A stretch of 7,676 bases of DNA, taken from the NCBI GenBank assembly GCA_938038165.1, contig CALHRB010000080.1, forward strand, positions 1-7,676, in the 5' to 3' direction. Both the position numbers and the translations under genes were made by a program. Below, one piece after another: positions 1 through 5,277 of the stretch (its first letter is position 1; every line of letters starts with the position of its first letter). The notes under the pieces are model-generated. The model worked only from the letters and a program-made list of their open reading frames with translations. It made no database searches and was not told the origin of the DNA. The stretch is from Candidatus Kapaibacterium sp. (GTDB lineage Bacteria > Bacteroidota > Ignavibacteria > Kapaibacteriales > UBA2268).

Positions 1-843
1 GCTCAAACAGAGGTCGAACATTCATCGAACAAAATTGAACAGAAGTCGAACAGTGTTCAAACAGAAAACGAACAGACTGTGAACAGAAACGAACAGATGT
101 TCAACACACGTTCAACAGATGTCGAACAGAATGCGAACATAGCTGAACACACTACGAACAAAAACGAACAAATTAAATTAAAGGAAAGAAAAAGAAATAT
201 ATATTCTCCCTCAAAATCTGTCCCGATTTTTCGTGATGAGGAAGGATTAAATCATTCTGACACCGAAGAAAAATTTATTCATTTTCAAGGAGGTGATATG
301 CCTGACAACTACGCAAAGCTATTTCAGGAACTTCTGGGGTGGCTTGGAACGACATTCAACGAGGAGATAGCAAATCAAACTGCTGCCGAGCTCGAAAAGA
401 TGAAGTCGAAGTATCTGGATATGAAACAGGAGAGTGACAACTCGAAGCAGGGAACTGAAGCAAATGATTCTGATATTGGCGTTGAAGTTAATCAGTCGAA
501 GGAATTTCAGGAATTGCAAAGAAAGCTCGAACAGCTCGAAAGCGATAACCGTGAAATGAAGTTCAACGAATACTTCAAATCTCAACTGGGACGTTTAGTA
601 CCTGCGCAGAAGCAAATCGTAAGGCTTGCCTTTGACGCTGTCAAAAGCAATGCAGAAGGCTTTCAATTTTCTGAAAACGGTAAGCAGGTTAAGGTAAGCG
701 GTGAGGAGCTAATCAAGAAGCTGATTGAATCCTTTCCGATGCAGGTAGAGTTCAGCGAAATAGCCAGGAAGGATGCCTATTCCGATGGCTCAGACCTCGA
801 GGAGCAAAACAAGTTCATTGACGATTACAACAAAGGACGGTAA
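1..843 (+). CDS. Capsid protease/scaffold fusion, C-terminal part (5' end outside window)
   Basis: The frame is open from base 1 to the TAA ending at 843, so the true start lies to the left. The visible 280 residues have three parts: a Gln/Asn/Glu/Thr-rich repeat linker (residues 1-58), a basic stretch with KLKERKR, then an acidic, coiled-coil-prone scaffold domain. Near the C-terminus, LVPAQKQIV followed by an ESFPMQVEFSEIA segment matches the conserved tail that follows the protease domain in many phage protease/scaffold proteins (known family pattern, recalled and not searched). The position directly before gpD- and gpE-like genes is that of lambda gene C/Nu3. The protease catalytic domain is not in view, so calling the upstream part a protease is inference. 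An alternative is a start at GTG 79 or ATG 97, but neither has a good ribosome site. The linker keeps frame through a 54-bp repeat, which supports real translation here. Confidence 0.6.
   Translation, partial: AQTEVEHSSNKIEQKSNSVQTENEQTVNRNEQMFNTRSTDVEQNANIAEHTTNKNEQIKLKERKRNIYSPSKSVPIFRDEEGLNHSDTEEKFIHFQGGDMPDNYAKLFQELLGWLGTTFNEEIANQTAAELEKMKSKYLDMKQESDNSKQGTEANDSDIGVEVNQSKEFQELQRKLEQLESDNREMKFNEYFKSQLGRLVPAQKQIVRLAFDAVKSNAEGFQFSENGKQVKVSGEELIKKLIESFPMQVEFSEIARKDAYSDGSDLEEQNKFIDDYNKGR
5..170 (+). repeat. GAACA array at 10-11 bp steps with 54-bp higher-order unit
   Basis: Sixteen copies of GAACA or a one-to-two-base variant (AAACA, CAACA) start at 5, 16, 27, 37, 48, 59, 70, 81, 91, 102, 113, 124, 135, 145, 156 and 166. 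Steps are always 10 or 11 bp. The order of steps repeats as 11, 10, 11, 11, 11, making 54-bp units from 16, 70 and 124; the third unit is altered at its end. Because 54 is divisible by three, the frame is preserved and the peptide repeats every 18 residues, with Glu-Gln/His, Asn and Thr at fixed places. It sits in the linker ahead of the scaffold domain. Any DNA-level role is unknown. Confidence 0.85.
287..297 (+). promoter_or_regulatory. Strong internal Shine-Dalgarno deciding the scaffold start
   Basis: AAGGAGGTGAT abuts the ATG at 298 and is close to a full complement of the 16S rRNA 3' end. It lies inside an open reading frame that runs on upstream without a stop, so it marks an internal translation start. 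Confidence 0.75.
298..843 (+). CDS. Nested in-frame capsid scaffold protein (Nu3-like)
   Basis: An ATG at 298 is preceded by a near-perfect ribosome site, AAGGAGGTGAT, and lies in the same frame as the longer upstream reading frame. It would give a 181-residue scaffold protein starting MPDNYAKL. The product is strongly charged, with a helical N-terminal half, a Ser/Asp/Asn-rich hinge, a coiled-coil segment around QELQRKLEQLE, and the conserved PAQK and FPMQVEFSEIA elements near the end. Scaffolds of this kind guide shell assembly from inside the procapsid and are then removed. In lambda the scaffold Nu3 is made from an internal in-frame start within the protease gene C, and the same arrangement is proposed here. 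The stop is followed 9 bases later by the decoration gene, whose ribosome site overlaps this gene's stop codon. The role is well supported; whether both long and short products exist is inferred. Confidence 0.75.
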   Translation: MPDNYAKLFQELLGWLGTTFNEEIANQTAAELEKMKSKYLDMKQESDNSKQGTEANDSDIGVEVNQSKEFQELQRKLEQLESDNREMKFNEYFKSQLGRLVPAQKQIVRLAFDAVKSNAEGFQFSENGKQVKVSGEELIKKLIESFPMQVEFSEIARKDAYSDGSDLEEQNKFIDDYNKGR

Positions 844-852
844 GGAGGAAAT

Positions 853-1518
853 ATGGGAATAAATCTTGGAATATCGAATTTAACGGACATCAATCCATAC
901 AACGACATTTTGGCAGGCTTACATCCTACGATGGAAGTAACTGACATCGTGATTGCTTCAGGGCAAAACCTGAAAAGAGGCGCTTGTCTTGGCAAGAAAA
1001 CCAAGGGTGACTTTGATACGGTAGCTGCCGGAGCAGATGCAGGGAACACTGGTAACGGTGTTCTGACTCTCGAAGCGACACCGACAGCCAATGGTGTGAA
1101 AGAAGGAATTTACAAGGTTGTGTTCATCGGTGCAGGAACTGATGCCGGAAATTTTCAGGTAGAAGATCCTGATGGCATAATCATTGGAAGCGGAAATGTC
1201 GGAACGTTGTTCAACGGTGTTGTTAAGTTTACAATAGCCGATGGAACAACTGATTTTGTGGAAGGTGATATATTCAATATCACTGTCGCATTCACTCCCG
1301 GAAGCGGAAAATATTATCTCTGGGATACAACTGCTTCCGACGGCACTGAAGTTCTTGCAGGAATATTAGGCTGTGATGTAGATGCGACAGAAGTCGACGG
1401 AAAGGGATTTATATATGTTCACGGCGAGTTTATGAAAGACGGATTGACAGCCGCACAAGCGATTAATACAGGCGTTTACAATGATGGTGCAATAGTAATC
1501 AAGGAGGTAAGAGCATGA
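853..1518 (+). CDS. Head decoration protein, gpD-like, with large insertion
   Basis: This is a capsid-stabilising protein of the lambda gpD (HDPD) family, which binds the outside of the expanded shell at three-fold sites. The family pattern appears in two blocks. The first, around residues 38-58, has the RGACLGKKT...DFDTV strand pair. The second, around 153-198, has YYLWDTTASDGTEVLAGIL followed by DVDAT and the VHGEF motif. Between them, residues about 61-149 form a Gly/Thr/Val-rich beta insertion containing EDPDG and AFTPGSGK. At 221 residues the protein is about twice the size of lambda gpD (110). AGGAGG lies four bases before the ATG. The gene ends with an ATGA overlap with the capsid gene, which suggests coupled translation. 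The family call is confident; the insertion's role, perhaps an extra surface domain, is inferred. Confidence 0.87.
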   Translation: MGINLGISNLTDINPYNDILAGLHPTMEVTDIVIASGQNLKRGACLGKKTKGDFDTVAAGADAGNTGNGVLTLEATPTANGVKEGIYKVVFIGAGTDAGNFQVEDPDGIIIGSGNVGTLFNGVVKFTIADGTTDFVEGDIFNITVAFTPGSGKYYLWDTTASDGTEVLAGILGCDVDATEVDGKGFIYVHGEFMKDGLTAAQAINTGVYNDGAIVIKEVRA

Positions 1519-2561
1519 GTGCATTAATAGATATGTTTGAATCGAGAAGCCTGACGAATGCTATTAACAGGACAAAAGTTATAGAGCCATTCGTTCTGAA
1601 TACATTTTTCAAGAATACTCAGTATCATGCGGCAGACAAGATTGATATTGAAATCATCACAGGCTCGGATAAGCTGGCACAATTCGTAAACCAATACGAA
1701 GGTGCCTTGCCGATTAAGAAGCTGTCAAAGGTGGTAAAGACTTTATCCCTTCCAAGAACATTTGAGAAGAAAATCTTTACAGCATTGGAACTTGCAAACT
1801 ACAAGTCTTTAGGCAATATCTACGTAACAAGCCCTGAGGATAGAACAAGGCTTGCAAACCAGATGATTATTCAAGAACTCGAGGAACTGAAAAACCGAAT
1901 CATAAGACGAAGGGAGCAAATGGCTTGTGAGGCAATTTCAACTGGAAAAGTTATTGTAACTCAGGATAACGTTGACTTCTCGGTGGATTTTGAGTTTCAG
2001 AATAATATTCACTTAATAACTCTTGCATCGAATGTCAAGTGGAGCGAAACTACATCGAAGCCTTTGACTAACCTTAGAAACTGGAAAAGGGATATTATGA
2101 AGCGTTGCGGTATCAATGCAGATATACTGATTCTCGGAAGCGAATCCGCTGATGCTTTCCTTGCAAATGATTCTGTAAAGAAAGAACTCGACACAAATAA
2201 TAACAGGGTTGGCGTTCTTGATTTAACTCAATCAGCAACTCGTTCGGGAATGTTTATCGGCAGGATTATGGGAGTTGATATTTACGAATATAACCAGCAA
2301 TACACAAAGCAGGACGAAACAACGGTTGATATGATTAATGCAAAGAAAGCAATCTTGGCTGCAAGTCAGTCTCCCGGCTTTAGAGTTCATTTCGGTCCCA
2401 TATACAGAATTGAAAACGGCAATCTTAAAATCTATCAGAACGAGCTTTTGGTAGAAACAAATACCAATGAAGATAAGACTGCTTTAGATTGGAAAGTAGA
2501 GCAAAAGAGTTTGCCTACAATTCATGAACCTAATGCGATTATTTCAGCGTTAGTAGTGTAG
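1515..2561 (+). CDS. Major capsid protein, lambda gpE family
   Basis: This is the main shell protein, 348 residues against 341 for lambda gpE. It has the HK97-type gpE family pattern: an N-terminal helix (DMFESRSLTNAINR), a beta-rich stretch with a conserved LPRTFEKK segment near residue 80, a long charged helix (QELEELKNRIIRRREQMACEAI), a DFEFQ strand, a WSE start to the next domain, and a C-terminal part with GRIMGVDIYEYNQQY. The start overlaps the decoration gene stop by four bases and has AGGAGG seven bases upstream. The order scaffold, decoration, capsid is as in lambda. It should assemble on the scaffold encoded at 298-843 and be capped by the 853-1518 product. No frameshift or truncation is seen. 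Confidence 0.93.
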   Translation: MSALIDMFESRSLTNAINRTKVIEPFVLNTFFKNTQYHAADKIDIEIITGSDKLAQFVNQYEGALPIKKLSKVVKTLSLPRTFEKKIFTALELANYKSLGNIYVTSPEDRTRLANQMIIQELEELKNRIIRRREQMACEAISTGKVIVTQDNVDFSVDFEFQNNIHLITLASNVKWSETTSKPLTNLRNWKRDIMKRCGINADILILGSESADAFLANDSVKKELDTNNNRVGVLDLTQSATRSGMFIGRIMGVDIYEYNQQYTKQDETTVDMINAKKAILAASQSPGFRVHFGPIYRIENGNLKIYQNELLVETNTNEDKTALDWKVEQKSLPTIHEPNAIISALVV

Positions 2562-2589
2562 AGTTGATAGTGGAGAGTGGAAAGTGAAA
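2562..2589 (+). repeat. 7-bp tandem repeat, four units (AGTKRAN)
   Basis: Four consecutive heptamers, AGTTGAT, AGTGGAG, AGTGGAA and AGTGAAA, follow directly after the capsid stop codon. The first ten bases (AGTTGATAGT) are the exact reverse complement of 2624-2633, so a long-looped hairpin could form. There is no T-run, so I do not call it a terminator. Confidence 0.75.
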
Positions 2590-2610
2590 TGCGAAAAAAA
2601 GAAAAAATTA

Positions 2611-2640
2611 CTGTCAATTATCAACTATCAACTGTCAACT
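2611..2640 (+). repeat. 7-bp tandem repeat, four units (YTRTCAA)
   Basis: CTGTCAA, TTATCAA, CTATCAA and CTGTCAA run in tandem and end in CT, four bases before the next gene's ATG. They take the place where a ribosome site would be, and none is visible. Part of the tract is complementary to the heptamers at 2562-2571. Short heptamer tracts of this kind are common in chromosomal spacers of several bacterial groups (general knowledge), which hints at long residence in a host chromosome. Confidence 0.75.
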
Positions 2641-2644
2641 AAAT

Positions 2645-3058
2645 ATGTATTGCAGCATACAGGACATAAAGGATGACTTGACAGAAAAGGTTGTTGCTCA
2701 ATTAAGCAATGATGAGAATCCTAACGAGGTAAACGAGGAAATAGTAAGCAAATACATTTCCGAATCTACTCAACTCATTGATGGATTCTTAAGGTCAAGA
2801 TATAATCTGCCTTTGGATAAGGAACACGCAATACTAAAGAAGGCTTGCATTGATATAGTCAAATACGAGCTTTACAAAAGAAGAGGAAAGGTGTTTGAGA
2901 GTATTCAAAATTTGTATGTAGACAGTATTTCAACTTTGGAGAAGATTCAGAAGGGAATGATTACACTCGATGAAGGAAATTTTGAAACAAGGCCGGGATT
3001 CTTTCTTGTATCCGAGAGAAAGCCGGTGTTTGATAAAGACAAATTGGATAATTACTAA
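2645..3058 (+). CDS. Mu gp36-like head-tail connector protein (DUF1320)
   Basis: This 137-residue protein matches the Mu gp36/gpJ family in length and pattern. It opens MYCSIQDIKDDL, followed by a stretch in which the C-terminal end of a helix carries SESTQLIDGFLRSRYNLPL, the hallmark of the family (a helix, then DGxLRxRYxLPL), and then KKACIDIVKYELYKRR. Members sit at the portal or neck between head and tail. The start is fixed by the family's usual N-terminus, although no Shine-Dalgarno is visible and a heptamer repeat occupies the upstream region. The TAA stop shares one base with the next ATG (TAATG), so translation of the two is probably coupled. The family is confident; the exact place in the neck is inferred from relatives. 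Confidence 0.85.
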   Translation: MYCSIQDIKDDLTEKVVAQLSNDENPNEVNEEIVSKYISESTQLIDGFLRSRYNLPLDKEHAILKKACIDIVKYELYKRRGKVFESIQNLYVDSISTLEKIQKGMITLDEGNFETRPGFFLVSERKPVFDKDKLDNY

Positions 3059-3459
3059 TGCAGATAGAAGAAATAGAAACGGCAATAGTTGATAAGCTCA
3101 AGTTAGATATTCCGGATTTATCAGTCGAGCCTTTCCCGGACAACGTAAAAGATTACGAGCTAATTCACCCGAAGGGTGCGGTTCTTGTAAGCTATGAAGG
3201 CTCGAATTATACAAATCCGAGACTTGAGCAGCAGGCAAGAATGATTGAATTCGATGTCATTGTTGTTGTAAGAAATTTACGTTCACATTTGGGAGCTTAC
3301 GAAACACTCGAGAGAGTACGGCAGTCGGTAACAAATGACTTGTATATCGAAAACATGAAGCTCTATCCTTTATCAGAGAGGTTTCTATTTGTCGAAGACG
3401 ACAAGTGGCATTATGAAATGAGATTTATGCTGCCTACAGTATATTTTATCGGAGAATAA
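3058..3459 (+). CDS. Mu gp37-like protein (DUF1834), probable tail terminator/neck protein
   Basis: The product is 133 residues and fits the Mu gp37/gpK family in size, order and pattern. An N-terminal helix (IEEIETAIVDKLK) leads into PFPDN, then HPKGAVLVSYEGSNY, a strand with QQARMIEFDVIVVVRNL, a helix with GAYETLERVRQSV, and a final strand EMRFMLPTVYFI. It follows the gp36-like gene with a one-base overlap, as the pair does in Mu-like phages. Relatives are thought to act at the top of the tail or its joint with the head. In Mu the next genes encode the tail sheath; here they are replaced by membrane and lysis genes, which is unusual. The protein looks complete. Confidence 0.82.
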   Translation: MQIEEIETAIVDKLKLDIPDLSVEPFPDNVKDYELIHPKGAVLVSYEGSNYTNPRLEQQARMIEFDVIVVVRNLRSHLGAYETLERVRQSVTNDLYIENMKLYPLSERFLFVEDDKWHYEMRFMLPTVYFIGE

Positions 3460-3463
3460 ATTC

Positions 3464-3491
3464 AGTTTTGAATTTTGAGTTTTGAGTTTTG
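3464..3491 (+). repeat. 7-bp tandem repeat, four units (ARTTTTG)
   Basis: Four tandem copies, AGTTTTG, AATTTTG, AGTTTTG and AGTTTTG, fill most of the short spacer between the gp37-like gene and the next gene. The tract ends seven bases before ATG 3499, with no ribosome site between. Confidence 0.8.
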
Positions 3492-3498
3492 AGTTAAA

Positions 3499-3795
3499 AT
3501 GGAATTGGGATTAAATATGATAAATAATGCAGTGCAGTTCGGACTCTTGATTGTTGGTCTGGTTACATTCTATTTCATGCTGAAAAGGGATAATAGGAAA
3601 GCCAATGAGGAAGTAATCTCGAGGAAACTTGCAGACATCGAAAAGTTCAACGACCTCGAAAAAAGAGTAAAGCTTCTCGAGCAAAGGGTTGACCTCTATG
3701 ACGATTCCATTAGAAAAGAGCTTGAGGAAATTAAGAGAATATTGAGCGATTTACACGAGAAATTCCATAATCATTTGACAGCTAATCATAAATAG
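3499..3795 (+). CDS. Small membrane-anchored coiled-coil protein
   Basis: The 98-residue product has one hydrophobic segment at about residues 10-28 (AVQFGLLIVGLVTFYFML), then Lys/Arg residues, then a long heptad-type coiled coil (about 40-90, including DLEKRVKLLEQRVDLYDDS), and a His-rich end. This build resembles XhlA-type lysis accessory proteins and the Mu-like DUF2730 proteins, which commonly sit near holin genes. I cannot assign it to one family by sequence alone. ATG 3499 has no ribosome site. ATG 3517 (MINNAV) has a weak GGGA six bases upstream and gives a more typical short N-terminus, so the start could be there. It is followed 12 bases later by a three-TM gene, which suggests a lysis role. 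That function is inferred from topology and position. Confidence 0.6.
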   Translation: MELGLNMINNAVQFGLLIVGLVTFYFMLKRDNRKANEEVISRKLADIEKFNDLEKRVKLLEQRVDLYDDSIRKELEEIKRILSDLHEKFHNHLTANHK

Positions 3796-3807
3796 GACGA
3801 TAAAAAA

Positions 3808-4152
3808 ATGAATGAAAAAATCAAAAATGTAATTGATTTTGTTACGAGGCACGCAATATGGTTCATAATCGGCATTCTTGCTTTCTTTTTTATGAAACCG
3901 GGAATAGCAGAAATCCAAACATTTCTTTTCATAGCTTTCTTTGAAGCAGTAGCTATTGGTTTAAGCAGTCTTGCATTGTATGCCTATACGAAAATAAACT
4001 TTACGAAAGTATTGCTGAAAGGAAATGATGACAAGTTTTCTGACTTTGAAAGGCAGGGTATGTATGATGTTATAGGAAAAGTATTTCTGAGTGTACATTT
4101 GCTCGTTGGGCTGATTGTATTGGGTGTGTATATCGCACAATTTTCAAATTAG
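3808..4152 (+). CDS. Three-TM membrane protein, holin candidate
   Basis: The product is 114 residues with three predicted membrane segments, at about residues 16-30, 36-60 and 91-111. A charged loop between the second and third contains GNDDKFSDFERQG. Length and topology fit a class I holin, the timed inner-membrane pore that ends the infection cycle, and a peptidoglycan hydrolase gene lies 525 bases downstream. There is no sequence motif that proves this, and I do not recognise a named family. An AGGA sequence overlaps the previous gene's stop, about ten bases before the ATG. Its stop lies only ten bases from the convergent hicA stop, with no terminator visible between. An alternative is an unrelated small membrane protein such as a superinfection-exclusion factor. 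Confidence 0.55.
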   Translation: MNEKIKNVIDFVTRHAIWFIIGILAFFFMKPGIAEIQTFLFIAFFEAVAIGLSSLALYAYTKINFTKVLLKGNDDKFSDFERQGMYDVIGKVFLSVHLLVGLIVLGVYIAQFSN

Positions 4153-4162
4153 CAGATAAAAG

Positions 4163-4405
4163 TTATTTGAAGAGTTCTTGAATGAGTTGTTCTTTGGAAA
4201 TGTTGAAATGATTAGCTACCTCAAGTAAAATTGATGAAAGAGTGCCAACTTTCATAGGATTGTGATTGGGTATTACAATATGATGTTCCCCGGATAATTG
4301 AGTAGTAAGTCTTAAATGGCTGCCTGATTGTCTTGTGATATCATAACCATAACGTGATAATAGCTTTGACAATTCAATACCGCTGAGCTCCCGTGGTAGT
4401 TTCAT
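4163..4405 (-). CDS. hicA: HicA-family mRNA interferase toxin
   Basis: This 80-residue protein matches the HicA/YcfA family: a small dsRNA-binding-like fold that cleaves mRNA on or off the ribosome. The N-terminal helix (SGIELSKLLSRYGY) is followed by the conserved RQSGSHLRL motif, with the catalytic His at residue 30, and by the IPNHNPMKVGTL motif leading into the C-terminal helices. All key parts are present, so it looks active. It overlaps the upstream antitoxin gene by four bases (ATGA), giving the antitoxin-first order hicB-hicA, the reverse of E. coli hicAB. It is on the opposite strand to every phage gene here and convergent with the holin-like gene. It probably arrived as a separate cargo unit. 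Confidence 0.88.
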   Translation of the reverse strand: MKLPRELSGIELSKLLSRYGYDITRQSGSHLRLTTQLSGEHHIVIPNHNPMKVGTLSSILLEVANHFNISKEQLIQELFK

Positions 4406-4623
4406 GTTAAAGCGAAAACCTCATCACGGACATAATGCATTCTTACGATTTTCGGTAAATCACTTTCATCAAAATAACATCGTACGGCATCATTGATGTT
4501 AGCTTTAAGCTCTTGAAATGTGTCTCCTTCGGTGAAGATACCATAATTCAAAGCCTTGGCGGTATAACCACCATCAATATCTTCTTCGATGACAAAAATT
4601 ATTTCATTCATTGAATAACTCAT
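4402..4623 (-). CDS. hicB: HicB-family antitoxin (short form)
   Basis: The 73-residue product has the partial RNase H-like HicB fold: a first strand IIFVIEED, the GGYTAKAL turn, a second strand YGIFTEGDT, a helix ELKANINDAVRCYF, and a final strand VRMHYVRDEVFA. Proteins of this short type lack the C-terminal DNA-binding domain of longer HicB proteins, so direct autoregulation by this protein alone is doubtful. It should bind and neutralise the HicA encoded just downstream. The annotated start (MSYSMNE) has no ribosome site. An internal Met at residue 5 is an alternative and begins closer to the conserved fold. A possible promoter lies just upstream. Such proteins are sometimes mis-annotated as a dehydrogenase subunit. 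Confidence 0.85.
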   Translation of the reverse strand: MSYSMNEIIFVIEEDIDGGYTAKALNYGIFTEGDTFQELKANINDAVRCYFDESDLPKIVRMHYVRDEVFALT

Positions 4624-4677
4624 TTATTTTGAAAAACAAAATTACAGTTTTAAACGGATTTTAGGAAATATAATTTT
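4624..4677. promoter_or_regulatory. Divergent intergenic region between hicB and endolysin, possible hicBA promoter
   Basis: This 54-base AT-rich gap separates two divergent genes. On the - strand it contains TAATTTTG (+ strand 4637-4644), an exact match to the Bacteroidota -7 consensus TAnnTTTG, placed so that transcription would begin shortly before hicB. No matching TTTG -33 element is seen at the usual distance. For the + strand gene, an AGGA about eleven bases before ATG 4678 is a weak ribosome site. The promoter call depends on the host being Bacteroidota-like. Confidence 0.35.
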
Positions 4678-5277
4678 ATGAGAAGGCTTATAATATTAGC
4701 GATATTTCTTCTTTTGGTTGCCACTATTGAGAGTTTACCAAAAACAAAGTATTCAATACCTTGTAAGGCTAAACTTATACAGTCATCAAGAGATTCGGCA
4801 ATAGCTCAAGTTGGAGTAAGAGAAAAAACCGGAAGCAACGACGGATATAAAGTAGAGCAATATTTAAAATCTGCAGGTTTAGGCAAAGGGCATCCTTATT
4901 GTGCCGCAGGTCAATATTGGTGTTTCTATTCATCTTGTATTGCTTTGAAATATCCCTTGACTGATATACCAATATACCGGACAGGTTCGACTGTTAAGAT
5001 GTTCAACGAAGCTTCAAAAGTTGGAAATAAGATAAAGCCTATTCCTGGTAATAATGATTTGCTTTTTTGGAGTAAGCCGAATGAATGGAAAGGTCATGTT
5101 GAAAGAATAATCGAAGTCATGAAAGCCGGTTGGGTAAAGACAGTAGGTTTCAATACAAGTTCAGGAGCAACAGGTTCGCAGAATGACGGTGAAGGAGTAT
5201 TCATCAGAAAAAGGAATGTTAATCATTTCTTGGGAAGAATGGTTGTTCGAGGATTTATCGGATTTAAAGCTATATGA
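4678..5277 (+). CDS. Exported Cys/His peptidoglycan hydrolase (CHAP/NlpC-P60-like endolysin)
   Basis: This 199-residue protein starts with MRR and a hydrophobic stretch (residues about 4-17), a signal peptide or membrane anchor. The catalytic domain begins near residue 40 with AIAQVGVREKTGSNDG. The presumed nucleophile Cys75 lies in the KGHPYCAAGQYW motif, and the general base is probably His140 in WKGHVERI, with Asn159 a candidate third residue. The GVFIRKRN end is typical of phage CHAP-like amidases that cut peptide bonds in the cell wall. Export through the host Sec system would let it reach the wall without a large holin hole. The gene ends with an ATGA overlap with the next, two-TM gene. 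It is separated from the holin-like gene by hicBA. Whether the leader is cleaved is unknown; Cys29 is not in a lipobox. Confidence 0.8.
   Translation: MRRLIILAIFLLLVATIESLPKTKYSIPCKAKLIQSSRDSAIAQVGVREKTGSNDGYKVEQYLKSAGLGKGHPYCAAGQYWCFYSSCIALKYPLTDIPIYRTGSTVKMFNEASKVGNKIKPIPGNNDLLFWSKPNEWKGHVERIIEVMKAGWVKTVGFNTSSGATGSQNDGEGVFIRKRNVNHFLGRMVVRGFIGFKAI

Noticed and set aside
1..82. A basic reading frame in frame 2 ending in TGA at 80-82, as a possible end of the preceding gene
   Set aside because: The 54-bp repeat keeps its pattern in frame 1, not frame 2, and frame 1 stays open to 843, so frame 1 is the coding one.
5..170. CRISPR or iteron origin in the GAACA array
   Set aside because: The units are only 5 conserved bases at 10-11 bp steps, with no spacers of CRISPR length, and they lie inside a coding frame. 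A replication iteron is not excluded, but nothing else supports it.
825..1091. 88-residue - strand reading frame across the decoration gene start
   Set aside because: It lies opposite a well-supported gpD-like gene, has no ribosome site and shows no recognisable domain.
2562..2640. Rho-independent terminator after the capsid gene
   Set aside because: The complementary arms are 52 bases apart, AT-rich, and not followed by a T-run.
4669..4674. TATAAT as a -10 box for the endolysin gene
   Set aside because: It ends three bases before the ATG and has no -35 partner at a suitable distance.
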